Source of the DNA: Rhodopseudomonas infernalis | GTDB taxonomy: Bacteria > Pseudomonadota > Alphaproteobacteria > Rhizobiales > Xanthobacteraceae | Assembly: GCF_022271405.1 (NCBI RefSeq) | Contig: NZ_JAJNAL010000008.1 | Location: forward strand, 62,001-126,000 | Direction of reading: 5' to 3' | Length of the DNA stretch: 64,000 nt | Shown here: positions 54,326-63,745 of the stretch, one piece after another | Layout of the letters: every line of letters starts with the position of its first letter | Numbering within the stretch: the stretch's first letter is position 1 | Position numbers and translations under genes: made by a program | Notes under the pieces: generated by a model | Database searches by the model: none | What the model saw: only the letters and a program-made list of their open reading frames with translations | Told to the model about the DNA's origin: nothing

Positions 54326-56287
54326 TCACACCGCCACGCTGGACAGCGGTTGCTCGATGGTCTGCGGAGGCGGGGCGGCGGTGGCTTCGTCGAGACAGAA
54401 CGCGACGGCGTCGTGCAGGTTGAGCACGATCGTGTCAGCCTGTACGGAGCCTTGTCCGTCCTGTCCCGTCGTGCCGGTCGCCGACAGCAGCGCCACCATG
54501 ATCTTCGCCTGCGGCGCCTTGCGGCGGAGGCGGCGAACGGCGTAGCGGATGTGCGTGCTGTTCGGGATCTCCAGATAGGTCAGGCAAATCAGCGCGACGT
54601 TCGACACGTCGAGACCGAAGATGTTCTTGGTCGACAGCGCGCTCGGCGCGTCGGCCCGGGAGCCGAGGCCGTGTACGCGGCACAGATGCGACAGCATCAG
54701 GGCGGCGGCCTCGTCGAGCTCGGAGCGTGCGCCGATGCACAACACCGCGGCCGCGCCTTGCCATTGCGGTTCGAGTTCGGTCGGCTTCAGCGTCGGCAGC
54801 CCGTCATTGGCATGGTCTTCCGGCGTGTCGTCGACGGCGGCGGCCGCCTCGGCGTCCTCGGTCGATTGTTCGCCGTCCGGTTCGTGCTCGACCTCGTCGG
54901 TGAGGTCCTCGGTGAAATCCAGCACCGTCTCCTTGATCCGGGCCAGCCGCACCGTGTCGAGCGCGTCGCGTTCGAGATCCGCCTGTGCGAGTTGCAGGCC
55001 CTTCATCGCGACGTCGTCGTAGTACGATGACAGCGAGCGTTCCTTGAGAAACTGCTCGGCCTTTTCGGCGGCCTCGGTCGGGTCGCCGGCCAGCATCCGC
55101 TGATAGAAGATCTCCGGCGGAGAAAGCGCCGGCCGGTCGCCGAACATCACGTCGAGAAACGCCAGCCGCTCGACATGCCGTCCCAGAACGACCAGGCAGA
55201 CCGTCAGCGGCGTGGCAAGTACCAGCCCGATCGGTCCCCATAGCGCCGTCCAGAACGTTGCCGAAATCACCACCGCGACCGGTGATAATCCTGTGCTGCG
55301 GCCATACATCCACGGCTCTACGACATGTGCGATCGCCGGTTCGATGATGAAGAAAAGCGCTGCCGTCCAGATCAGCATCGACCAGCCCGGATCCACCGCC
55401 ACGGCCAGCGTCATCGGAAACGCCGCCGCGATAATCGAGCCGATGTAGGGCACGAAGCGCAGCACCGCGGCCAGGATGCCCCACAGTGCCGGGCTCGGCA
55501 CGCCGATGATCCACAGTCCGGTGCCGATCAGCACACCGAAGCCGGAGTTGAGCAGCAGCTGATTGAGGAACAGCCGGCTTAGTCTGCCGGCCGCATCGTC
55601 GAGTGCCGCGGTGGTGCGCTGCAGATCGCGGGTGCCGGCGAGACGGATCAGCCGGTTCCTCAGGTCTTCCTTCTGCAGCAGAATGAAAACGACGAAGATC
55701 ACGATGATGCCGGTCATCGCCAGCGGAGAGATCAGCGGCGCGATCAGCGAGCGAAGGTTGGCCAGCGTCCCCGGATCGGGCTGCAGCACCTCGACGGGGA
55801 CCGGTGCGACGGGACCTCCCGCCGACGTGGTCGGCGACGGGTTGCTCAGCGACGGCGTCGCTCTGTTGGGCTTGTTGAGCTCCTTGCTGAGATCCTGCAG
55901 CATGCCTTCGGCACGCTCCAGGGTGGAGGAGCCGCCGGTGACGCCGCGCAGCGAGGTGATCTTGGACTGGATCGTCGACTGATATTGCGGCAGGTCGTTG
56001 GCGAGGCGCGACAGCTGCGTGGCGATCAGGCTGCCGAGCGCGAAGATCACCACGAAGGCGAGCAGCACGGTTGTGATCGCCGCCACCGCGCGCGGCACCC
56101 GTATCGACTGCAGCAGATTGACCGGCCGTGCCAGCACGAAGCTGAGGAGGATCGCCAGCGCCACTGGCACGAACACCTCGCGGCCGACATACAGCGCCGA
56201 AATGATAATGACGGCCAGGATGGTGACGGCGCAGGCCCCGACCAGGCCGGCAACGTCTTCCAGGCTTTGCGCTTTCCCCAGCTTCAT
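54326..56287 (-). CDS. AI-2E-family transporter with long C-terminal domain
   Basis: A 653-residue protein. Residues 1-350 form the AI-2E/PerM membrane domain, with early helices AVTILAVIIISALYVGREVF and VPVALAILLSFVLARPVNLL and the late block LWGPIGLVLATPLTVCLVVLG. Residues 370-653 are soluble: an acidic linker, then an alpha/beta domain (GAAAVLCIGARSELDEAAAL, then VALICLTYLEIPN and AKIMVALLSATG) resembling a Rossmann or B12-binding-like fold. Typical PerM proteins are near 350-400 residues, so the tail is extra. Substrate unknown. Confidence 0.85.
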   Translation of the reverse strand: MKLGKAQSLEDVAGLVGACAVTILAVIIISALYVGREVFVPVALAILLSFVLARPVNLLQSIRVPRAVAAITTVLLAFVVIFALGSLIATQLSRLANDLPQYQSTIQSKITSLRGVTGGSSTLERAEGMLQDLSKELNKPNRATPSLSNPSPTTSAGGPVAPVPVEVLQPDPGTLANLRSLIAPLISPLAMTGIIVIFVVFILLQKEDLRNRLIRLAGTRDLQRTTAALDDAAGRLSRLFLNQLLLNSGFGVLIGTGLWIIGVPSPALWGILAAVLRFVPYIGSIIAAAFPMTLAVAVDPGWSMLIWTAALFFIIEPAIAHVVEPWMYGRSTGLSPVAVVISATFWTALWGPIGLVLATPLTVCLVVLGRHVERLAFLDVMFGDRPALSPPEIFYQRMLAGDPTEAAEKAEQFLKERSLSSYYDDVAMKGLQLAQADLERDALDTVRLARIKETVLDFTEDLTDEVEHEPDGEQSTEDAEAAAAVDDTPEDHANDGLPTLKPTELEPQWQGAAAVLCIGARSELDEAAALMLSHLCRVHGLGSRADAPSALSTKNIFGLDVSNVALICLTYLEIPNSTHIRYAVRRLRRKAPQAKIMVALLSATGTTGQDGQGSVQADTIVLNLHDAVAFCLDEATAAPPPQTIEQPLSSVAV

Positions 56288-56454
56288 CCGTTCGACGCTT
56301 TCGATGCCGTTGCGATCGGACGAAGCGCCGACCTCCCACGACCAGCCGCCTCGAACGAGGCAGCAGCCGCACCGATCGATAAGTAAGCTCGTGAAACTCC
56401 GTTCCGCTCGCGCAGCGGAACAGGCGCGCTCTCCCTAACGCACTGCCTCTCCGC

Positions 56455-56590
56455 GATTCATTCCGGGCCGCGCAGCGCACCTGCGTGAACCCGGAATCCC
56501 GAAGTTGCTGCGAAGGAAGTTGCTGCGAAGACTGTGCCCCCGACTACGAGATTCCGGGGCCGATGGCGCCCCCGGTCATTCCGGCGCGCC
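56455..56590. repeat. palindromic repeat family B, degenerate
   Basis: GATTCATTCCGGGCCGCGCA at the left, GAACCCGGAATCCCGAAG, then GAGATTCCGGGGC and a broken right arm near 56575. Tandem GAAGTTGCTGC units lie inside. Confidence 0.6.
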
Positions 56591-56705
56591 CGCGCGGCCC
56601 GCAAATCCGCACTTCGTTCGCGGCGGAATCAATGACTTCCGCACGGACTAGAACGCCGTCGATGGCTTGCTCGTTCGGGTTGGTAGATCGGATCCAAGTC
56701 TGGAA

Positions 56706-56722
56706 GGTAGAGGTATTCTATT
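56706..56722 (+). promoter_or_regulatory. possible iron control element (Irr box)
   Basis: GGTAGAGGTATTCTATT matches TTTAGAA-N3-TTCTAAA at nine of 14 defined positions, with TAGA and TTCTA intact. It is 81 bp upstream of the TonB receptor start. Irr governs iron genes in Bradyrhizobium relatives. Confidence 0.4.
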
Positions 56723-56802
56723 CCCACTCGGGTTCCGGGCATACGGAACTCTGGATATACCCCGTTGAGCAGGTCGACACGTCGACCTGTTGGGGGCGAC
56801 CT

Positions 56803-59112
56803 ATGAAAACAACAAGCCATGCGATGACGCGTGCTGCGATTTCCTGTGCCGCAGGCACGATGATTGTCGTCCTGATGGACGTCTCTCCCGCCTTCCCGCA
56901 AGGCACCGCAACGCCGCTTCCATCTGTCACCGTCGACGCGCCGCAGCAGGCACGTCGATCGACATCCGCCTCGCGCGGCCGTAGCAGTTCGTCGACGTTG
57001 CGGCGCATCGTGCGCGCACGCCAGCCGTCTAACCAGCTGCCGCAAGCTACGCGCACCGCGACTGCTGCGCGCGAGACTGCGTGGGGACATGTCGACGGCA
57101 TTGTCGCTACCCGCAGCGGCACCGGCACCAAGACCGATACGCCGTTGATCGAGACGCCGCAGTCGATCTCCGTCGTGACGCAGGATCAGATTCAGGCGCA
57201 GGCGTTCCAGAGCGCGGGGCAGGCGGTCCGGTACCTGCCGGGAGTGCGCAGCGAAGTCACCGGCGCCGATGCTCGCTTCGACGCGGTATACATTAGAGGC
57301 TTCCTCGGTGATCAGTATCTCGACGGCTTGCGGCTGCTGAATTTCGGCATCTACAACTACACCATCGTTGATCCGTTCAATCTCGAGCGCATCGAAGTGC
57401 TGCGCGGTCCGGCCTCGATTCTGTACGGGCAGGCGTCACCCGGCGGCATCGTCAATATGGTCAGCAAACGACCGAGCTTCGAGCCCAATCACGAGATGTT
57501 CGTGTCGACCGGCACGCGCGGCCGGATTCAGAGTGGCGTCGATCTCAGCGGCCCGCTCGACAGTAACAAGGAGCTTGCCTATCGGCTGACCGCGTCCGGC
57601 TTCGACGTCGGCAGCCAGGTCGACTACCAGGGCTATCAGCGGGTTTCCATCGCACCGTCCTTGACCTGGCGCCCGACCAACGACACCACGCTCACCGTCC
57701 TCGGCACCTATCAGCGCGATCCTAGGGCTGGATTCTACAATCAGATTTCGCCTTACGGGATCGGCACGATCTATCCCTATAAGGGGCAGACGATTCCGAC
57801 CAGCTTCTTCTCCGGCGAACCCGGGTTCGATCACACCTCGCGCAGCTACGGTTCGATCGGCTATCTGTTGGAGCACAATGTCGGTAACGGCCTGACGCTG
57901 AGGCAGAACTTGCGCTACATGGACAGCGACACCGACATCGCGGTGACATCGCCGAATTTTTCGACCGATCCGACCAAGCTGACGCGCGGCGCCTATACCA
58001 CGCGGGAGTACATCAAGTCGTTCTCCGTCGATACGCAGGCGGAGGGCAGGTTCCGGATCGGATCGTTCGAGCACACCACGCTGTTCGGCATCGATTATCG
58101 CAACGCTTCGGACAAGGCTTACAACGGCACCGGAACGGCGACGACGATCAATGCCTTCGCGCCCGTCTACGGCACCATTCCCGTCGTCAATCCGGTTTCC
58201 GCGAACGGCCAGAACGTCCAGCAGTTCGGCGTCTATGCCCAGGATCAGATCAAGGTCGACAACTGGGTCGCGCTGCTCGGCATTCGCCGCGATCAGGCGG
58301 ATTCTCAGACCAAAAATCTCTACAGCGGCGTTCAGACCGCTGACAAATCGGACTCCGCCATCACCAAGCGGGGCGCGCTCTTGTACAAGTTCGACAACGG
58401 CGTGTCGCCCTACGTTCAGTACACCGAGTCGTTCCAGCCCACGGTAGGAACGGATTTCTTCGGCAACGCCTTCGTGCCGACCCGCGGCCAGCAATACGAG
58501 GCAGGCGTCAAATACCAGCCGAATCCGAAATCGCTGTACACGCTGGCGTATTTCGATCTGACCCAGCAAAACGTGCTGACGACCGATCCCGACCCGACGC
58601 ATGTCGGCAAGAGCGTGCAGACCGGTGAGATCCGTTCGCGCGGCGTAGAGGTGGAGGCCAAGGCGGAGGTGAACGCCAACCTCACCGCGCTGGCGTCCTA
58701 CACCTATCTGGATCTCACCGTCACCAAGTCCAACAATGCGGCGCAGCTCGGCAAGCGTCCGATCGGTATACCCACCCATTCGGCGAGCGCCTGGGCGGAC
58801 TACACCTTCCACAGCGGCCCGCTGGACGGCTTCGGCGTGGCGGGCGGCGTGCGCTACATCGGAGAGAGCGCCGGCACCACCTCGAACTATCTGCCGAACT
58901 CCACGACGCCGTTCAACGTGCCGGCGGTGACGCTGGTCGACGCGGCGATCCACTACGACCTGAGCGCGCTCGGCAAGCAGTTCATCGGGATGAAACTGTC
59001 GGTCAACGCCACCAATCTGTTCGACAAAATCTATGTCGGCATCTGCCAGGATTTCGGCTGCTATTACGGCCTGCGTCGCGAAGTGATCGCGACCCTGCGC
59101 TATCGGTGGTGA
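56803..59112 (+). CDS. TonB-dependent siderophore receptor
   Basis: A 769-residue outer-membrane receptor. A signal peptide (ISCAAGTMIVVLMDVSPAFP) is followed by a Ser/Arg-rich stretch, the plug domain (TPLIETPQSISVVTQDQI, then RIEVLRGPASILYGQASPGG) and a 22-strand barrel ending with the aromatic YGLRREVIATLRYRW. The plug sequence matches FhuA/FoxA/FpvA-type ferric-siderophore receptors. Followed after 22 bp by a PepSY membrane gene. Confidence 0.94.
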   Translation: MKTTSHAMTRAAISCAAGTMIVVLMDVSPAFPQGTATPLPSVTVDAPQQARRSTSASRGRSSSSTLRRIVRARQPSNQLPQATRTATAARETAWGHVDGIVATRSGTGTKTDTPLIETPQSISVVTQDQIQAQAFQSAGQAVRYLPGVRSEVTGADARFDAVYIRGFLGDQYLDGLRLLNFGIYNYTIVDPFNLERIEVLRGPASILYGQASPGGIVNMVSKRPSFEPNHEMFVSTGTRGRIQSGVDLSGPLDSNKELAYRLTASGFDVGSQVDYQGYQRVSIAPSLTWRPTNDTTLTVLGTYQRDPRAGFYNQISPYGIGTIYPYKGQTIPTSFFSGEPGFDHTSRSYGSIGYLLEHNVGNGLTLRQNLRYMDSDTDIAVTSPNFSTDPTKLTRGAYTTREYIKSFSVDTQAEGRFRIGSFEHTTLFGIDYRNASDKAYNGTGTATTINAFAPVYGTIPVVNPVSANGQNVQQFGVYAQDQIKVDNWVALLGIRRDQADSQTKNLYSGVQTADKSDSAITKRGALLYKFDNGVSPYVQYTESFQPTVGTDFFGNAFVPTRGQQYEAGVKYQPNPKSLYTLAYFDLTQQNVLTTDPDPTHVGKSVQTGEIRSRGVEVEAKAEVNANLTALASYTYLDLTVTKSNNAAQLGKRPIGIPTHSASAWADYTFHSGPLDGFGVAGGVRYIGESAGTTSNYLPNSTTPFNVPAVTLVDAAIHYDLSALGKQFIGMKLSVNATNLFDKIYVGICQDFGCYYGLRREVIATLRYRW

Positions 59113-59134
59113 ACCAGGCTTGAGGACCGGAGCG

Positions 59135-60331
59135 GTGAGGCGGGCTACCCTGCTGAAATGGCTGTGGATACACAAGTGGAGCAGCCTGATCTGCACCGTG
59201 TTTCTGCTGCTGATCTGCGTCACCGGGCTCCCGCTGGTCTTTGAAGACGAAATCGCCGATCTGTTCGACGACGCGCTCCCTTACGCTGCCATGCCGCCGG
59301 ACGCGGCCCGCATCGATCTCGATCGGCTGATTGCGAAAAGCCGGGCCGCCTATCCGGACCAGACTGTGATGTTCGCGGTCGTCGGCGACGACGAGCCGAA
59401 GGTCGTGGTGTCGCTGGCGCCGTCGTGGGAGGCGTTTCAGGCCGACCGGCGGTCCATGCGCCAGATCCGGTTCGACGCGCGCACGGGAGACGTGCTCAAG
59501 AACGGGGCGCCCCTCGATGGGCGAGCAGCGTCGGTCATGAACGTGGTGCGGCAACTCCACGTCGATCTGTTCGCGGGCCTGCCGGGCGAACTGTTTCTGG
59601 GCGCGATGGGGCTGCTGTTCGTCGTCGCGATCGTCTCAGGCGCGGTGGTGTACGGCCCCTTCATGCGGCGGCTGGAGTTCGCCACGATCCGGTCGGGGCG
59701 CTCGCGTCGGCTGAAATGGCTCGATCTGCACAATCTGCTCGGTGTCGTTCCGCTGGTGTGGCTGCTGGTGGTCGGTGTCACCGGCGTGATCAATGAACTG
59801 TCGAAGCCGATGTTCTCGTTGTGGCAAATGACGGAGGTGCGGGCCATGCTTGCTTCGTTCGCGGGATCGCCGATCCCGGCACAGCCGTCATCGCCCCGCG
59901 CCGCGCTTGAGGTCGCAGAAGCCGCAACGCCGGGGATGACTCCGGTCAGTGTCACATTTCCGGGATCGCCGTTCGGTTCGCCCTATCACTACATCGTCTG
60001 GACCAAGGGGCACGACCCGCTGACCTCGCGGTTGTTCAAGCCGGTGCTGGTCGATGCGCGTAACGGCAAGCTGGCGGCGGTCGTGCAGATGCCGTGGTAT
60101 CTGACCGCGCTACAGGTCTCGCGCCCATTGCATTTTGGTGATTATGGCGGGATGCCGCTGAAGATCATTTGGGCGCTGCTCGATTGCGTCACCATCGTGG
60201 TACTCGGCAGCGGCTTGTATCTCTGGTGGGCGCGTCGCAGCGACTTCGCCGGCGCAGCCGAGATTGCTCCCGCCGCCGGCACAGCGGCCGCCGACACAGC
60301 GAATGTGCTGTCGCCGGGGCCCGCCGAATGA
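59135..60331 (+). CDS. PepSY-associated membrane protein
   Basis: About 398 residues with four membrane helices: LICTVFLLLICVTGLPLVF near the N-terminus, then LFLGAMGLLFVVAIVSGAVV, LLGVVPLVWLLVVGVTGVIN and IIWALLDCVTIVVLGSGLYL. This is the PepSY_TM family, often next to siderophore receptors and thought to reduce or release iron in the periplasm. A GTG at 59135 (GAGGA upstream) is chosen; a TTG at 59120 is possible. Its stop overlaps the next gene. Confidence 0.85.
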   Translation: MRRATLLKWLWIHKWSSLICTVFLLLICVTGLPLVFEDEIADLFDDALPYAAMPPDAARIDLDRLIAKSRAAYPDQTVMFAVVGDDEPKVVVSLAPSWEAFQADRRSMRQIRFDARTGDVLKNGAPLDGRAASVMNVVRQLHVDLFAGLPGELFLGAMGLLFVVAIVSGAVVYGPFMRRLEFATIRSGRSRRLKWLDLHNLLGVVPLVWLLVVGVTGVINELSKPMFSLWQMTEVRAMLASFAGSPIPAQPSSPRAALEVAEAATPGMTPVSVTFPGSPFGSPYHYIVWTKGHDPLTSRLFKPVLVDARNGKLAAVVQMPWYLTALQVSRPLHFGDYGGMPLKIIWALLDCVTIVVLGSGLYLWWARRSDFAGAAEIAPAAGTAAADTANVLSPGPAE

Positions 60332-60519
60332 GAGCGCAAACGCTGTTGCGGATTTGGCGCTGGCCGCTCGCGCTCGCGGCTCTGATCGCGGCGGGGCTCG
60401 CGGCAGCGTTGCTCGGCAACGATGCGATCTGGCGGTCGTTGTCCTGGGCGGCGCTTGCCGTCCCGCTGATCATTATCGTGATCGCGCTGTCGCGTGGCGG
60501 CTTCGGCCGCGCCCGTTAA
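60328..60519 (+). CDS. 63-aa two-helix membrane protein
   Basis: Helices at LALAALIAAGLAAALLG and WAALAVPLIIIVIAL. It overlaps the PepSY gene by ATGA and also overlaps the stop of the convergent antiporter. Small proteins of this kind commonly trail PepSY_TM genes. Function unknown. Confidence 0.75.
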   Translation: MRAQTLLRIWRWPLALAALIAAGLAAALLGNDAIWRSLSWAALAVPLIIIVIALSRGGFGRAR

Positions 60520-62294
60520 TCCACCGCTGCTATCCCCTCGCGGACCTGTTTCTTCCGCGTATCGCGCTCATCGTGGATGATGGCGATGACCTTGCCGACC
60601 GGGGTGCCGAGGGTCTGCAGCACGGTGGAGGCGATTTCGAAGCTGGCTTCGAGAACCTCGCGGACCACGTCGGTGGCGCCGAGCTTGAACAGCCGGCGCG
60701 CGTGTTCGGCGTCGCGGGCGCGGACGATCACCGGCAAGTCGGGGCGCTCGGCCCGCGCAGCGGCGACGACGTGCTCGGCCGCCACCGCATCGTGCATCGT
60801 CACCACCAGCGCCGGCGCTTCGGCGAGCCCGCATTTGCGCAGGAACGCGCGCTGCGTGGCGTCGCCGTAAACCAGATTGCGCCCGGCGCGGCGTGCCCGC
60901 CCCACCGTCTCGGGATCGATCTCGATGCCGATGAACGGCTTGTCCTGCTTAGTCAGGATGTCGCCGAGGATGCGGCCGACGCGGCCATAGCCGACGATGA
61001 TGATGCGGCCCTCCTCGGCGGGGCCTGGATCAGCGTGACCATCGGCCAGCGCGGTCGCGTTGCGGACGCGCTTGCTGGCCTTGCGCGCCAGCCGCGCCAG
61101 ATATGGCGTCAACATCATCGTGCCCGACGACACCAGCAGCATGAACTGCTCGACCTCGTGAGTGACCAGTCCCGACGAGCTGGCGAGCCCGAGCACCAGG
61201 AATGCGAATTCGCCGCCGCCGGCGAGCAGCAGGCTCGCTTCGGCCACCACCGGCCAGGACAGGCCGAACGCGCGGGTCAGCCCGGCGACCAGCGCCGCCT
61301 TCAGCGTCACCATGCCGAACACCGAGGCCGCCACCATCAGCGGGTAGCGCGCGACTTCGGCGAGATCGATCCGCATCCCGACCGAGATGAAGAACAGCCC
61401 GAGCAGCATGCCCTTGAACGGCTCGATGTCGACTTCGACCTGGCGGCGAAACTCCGTCTCGGCCAACACCAGCCCGGCCAGGAAGGCGCCGAGCGCCATC
61501 GACAGCCCGGCGACGTGAGTCAGCAACGAAGTGCCGACCACCACGAACAGGATGGTGGCCATGAACAATTCGCGGTTGCGGGTATGCGCCACCAGTCGGA
61601 ACAGCCGTCGCAACACCAGACGTCCGAAGCCGACGATCAGCAGGACCGCGGCGATAGCCTGGATCAGCGCCATCGCCAGACCGAACCATACCGAGCTGGC
61701 GGCGTTCGCGCCTTGCACGGCCCCGCCATTGGCGTTGCCCAGCACGACGATCAGAAACAGGATTGGCACCACCGCCAGATCCTGAGCCAGCAGCACCGCG
61801 AAGATGCTGCGCCCCGCCAGCGTCGTCAGCCGCTTCTGCTCCGCGAGAAGCTGCAGCACGATCGCGGTCGAGGAGAGCGCCAGACAGGCGCCGATCACCA
61901 GACTGGCCTCGACCGTGTTGCCGAAGCCGATGGCGATGCCGGCGATCGCCGCGGTGGTCAGCACCACCTGCAGCATGCCGAGTCCGAACACCAGCCGGCG
62001 CATCGTCCAAAGCCGGTCGAACGACAGTTCGAGCCCGATGGTGAACAGCAGAAAGGCGACGCCGAGTTCGGCGAGCCGATCGACCGCTTCCTGCGAGGTG
62101 ATGGTGATGGCCTGCAGCCAGGGTATTCCGTCGCCGAGTCGTCCAAGGCTATAGGGGCCGAGCACGAGGCCGGCGACCAGAAAGCCGAGGACCGGGCTGA
62201 TGCGCAGCCGCGTCATCAGCGGAATCACTACGCCGGCGGTCCCGAGAAACACCAGGGCTTCGCGGTAGACGCCGATATCGCTTGCAGTTGTCAT
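60516..62294 (-). CDS. CPA2-family cation:proton antiporter (KefB/KefC-like)
   Basis: A 592-residue antiporter. About 12 membrane helices form the Na/H exchanger domain (LVFLGTAGVVIPLMTRLRIS at the start, LVLGPYSLGRLGDGIPWL, and the AFLAGLVLAETEFRRQVEVD block). Residues 405-590 hold a TrkA-N domain with the nucleotide loop IIIVGYGRVGRILGDIL. Expected to move K+ or Na+ against H+. A 725-aa plus-strand frame here is a shadow. Confidence 0.92.
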   Translation of the reverse strand: MTTASDIGVYREALVFLGTAGVVIPLMTRLRISPVLGFLVAGLVLGPYSLGRLGDGIPWLQAITITSQEAVDRLAELGVAFLLFTIGLELSFDRLWTMRRLVFGLGMLQVVLTTAAIAGIAIGFGNTVEASLVIGACLALSSTAIVLQLLAEQKRLTTLAGRSIFAVLLAQDLAVVPILFLIVVLGNANGGAVQGANAASSVWFGLAMALIQAIAAVLLIVGFGRLVLRRLFRLVAHTRNRELFMATILFVVVGTSLLTHVAGLSMALGAFLAGLVLAETEFRRQVEVDIEPFKGMLLGLFFISVGMRIDLAEVARYPLMVAASVFGMVTLKAALVAGLTRAFGLSWPVVAEASLLLAGGGEFAFLVLGLASSSGLVTHEVEQFMLLVSSGTMMLTPYLARLARKASKRVRNATALADGHADPGPAEEGRIIIVGYGRVGRILGDILTKQDKPFIGIEIDPETVGRARRAGRNLVYGDATQRAFLRKCGLAEAPALVVTMHDAVAAEHVVAAARAERPDLPVIVRARDAEHARRLFKLGATDVVREVLEASFEIASTVLQTLGTPVGKVIAIIHDERDTRKKQVREGIAAVD

Positions 62295-62488
62295 TTTGAT
62301 TCCAGATCACGCGACCGGTGTTTCGGCGCGGGGCTCGATCAAATTCCACCGGCGTGCGTCAAAAGATCGCAATGCCCCATGCGCGTCGTCGGCCGGATCT
62401 CGTTCGGCGCGGAGCCCGCATGCGACGCGGCGATGAGTTGAAGCGCGGCGGGTGGCACCTCTCGTCGTCATGTCGAAGAACGGTTGAT

Positions 62489-62626
62489 ATGGAACATAGC
62501 ACGCCGCTGATTTCGACCATCGTCGCTGGCGTGGTGCCGGCGTTTATTTTCAGCGGTGTGGCACAGCGGATCCGTCCGGTCTGGCGCGATCGTCCGTCCA
62601 AACGCTCTGTTGTGTCGTCCGCCTAG
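62489..62626 (+). pseudogene. truncated N-terminus of a YbaL/KefB-type antiporter
   Basis: MEHSTPLISTIVAGVVPAFI then FSGVAQRI closely resembles the first 28 residues of YbaL-type CPA2 antiporters. Afterwards similarity ends and the frame stops 17 codons later. All remaining membrane and TrkA domains are missing. It lies beside, but opposite in strand to, an intact CPA2 antiporter of another subfamily, and is the stub of a lost gene. Confidence 0.6.
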
Positions 62627-62629
62627 AGA

Positions 62630-63745
62630 TTATCGGTCGCGCCGCCGTCGCCGGCGTGCGAGCCACAGCCAGAGCCCGGTCAGATAGAGCGTCGGCAGCG
62701 CGATCCCGCACAGCAGGACGATGATGCTCCCAGGCAGGCCGAGACGCAGATCGGCATGCAGCGGGCTCAGCCAGTCTCGTCGCAGGGCCGGGACCGTATC
62801 TGCTGCCTCGACTACCGGACTGGTGCATCCGGTTCTCACGGCTATCGCGAGGTCACCGCGCCGAGAGGATGGCGAGCGCATATTGACCTGGTAAGCGCCA
62901 TCGGGTCCTCGCGGAAGAAGGACGCCGACGATCTCGGCATCTGGATGCGCCAGAGCTGCGGCCGCAAGTGCGCCGCGCAGATCCGAGCCGGCGGGACAGA
63001 CAATCGCCGCAGACCGGCCGGAGACCGATTTCGTCGGCGCCGCGCCCGACAAGCCCAGCCATTGCGGCTTGGTGAGCGCGAGGCCTGTCGTCGCCAGCAC
63101 CAGCAACGGTGCCAGCAGATACGCCGCCGACACGCCGTGCCATTCGATCAGACGGCGCTGGCCGGCGGCGGATCCACCGATCCACAACGACCGCCACCAT
63201 TTGCGCTGCCGCGGCCACCACAGATACGCGCCCGACAGCAGCGACAGCGCCAGGGCGACGCCGCAGCAGCCGACCACGCTGGCGCCCAGCGGGCCCGGCA
63301 GCAGCAGCCGGCGATGCAGATTCACTGCCGCGGCGAACCACGATCGATCGAACGCGAACAGCCCGAGCGGCTCGCCGCTCTGGCGCTGCACGAACACCAC
63401 GCCGAGGTCGCCTTCGGGCAGGCGGCCGAACACGATCGCGGCGTCGCCGGGCAGGAATCCCGTACCCGGCGCGTTGGCTCCGATCACCTTGAGCTCCGGA
63501 TACCGTTCGCTCGCCCGCGCGATCCAGACGTCCGCGCCGGCATCCGGCCGCCCCGCGATGTGCGGCGGCTTGACGATTTCCCGCCCGACTTCGAGGGCGA
63601 CCAGCGGCTCCTTCAGCACCAGCAGCGCGCCGCTCGCGCCGATCAAAGCGAGGCCGGTACCGACGGTGAGTGCGAGCAGAAGATGCAGCGCACGCCAGAT
63701 GCGGCGAGCCGACAGCCGCGCGGCGTGATCGGAACGCTTCGTCAC
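62630..63745 (-). CDS. PepSY-associated membrane protein
   Basis: A 371-residue PepSY_TM protein. It has four membrane helices (ALHLLLALTVGTGLALIGASG, ASVVGCCGVALALSLLSGAY, AYLLAPLLVLATTGLAL and IIVLLCGIALPTLYLTGLWL) and a periplasmic domain with PEGDLGVVFVQRQSGEPLG. The WHGVSAAYLL and LHRRLLLPGPLG His residues suit heme or iron handling. It starts with GTG overlapping the stop of the upstream gene. Confidence 0.85.
   Translation of the reverse strand: MTKRSDHAARLSARRIWRALHLLLALTVGTGLALIGASGALLVLKEPLVALEVGREIVKPPHIAGRPDAGADVWIARASERYPELKVIGANAPGTGFLPGDAAIVFGRLPEGDLGVVFVQRQSGEPLGLFAFDRSWFAAAVNLHRRLLLPGPLGASVVGCCGVALALSLLSGAYLWWPRQRKWWRSLWIGGSAAGQRRLIEWHGVSAAYLLAPLLVLATTGLALTKPQWLGLSGAAPTKSVSGRSAAIVCPAGSDLRGALAAAALAHPDAEIVGVLLPRGPDGAYQVNMRSPSSRRGDLAIAVRTGCTSPVVEAADTVPALRRDWLSPLHADLRLGLPGSIIVLLCGIALPTLYLTGLWLWLARRRRRRDR

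Larger units (their letters stand above)
56288..56802. other. intergenic region with repeat and iron-box-like site
   Basis: About 515 bp between the divergent AI-2E-type and TonB-receptor genes. It holds a family B repeat (56455-56590) and an Irr-box-like motif (56706-56722). No gene. Confidence 0.6.

Noticed and set aside
57436-59223. 595-codon minus-strand frame
   Set aside because: Antisense to the TonB receptor.
60264-62441. 725-codon plus-strand frame
   Set aside because: Antisense to the CPA2 antiporter; His/Arg/Gln-rich.
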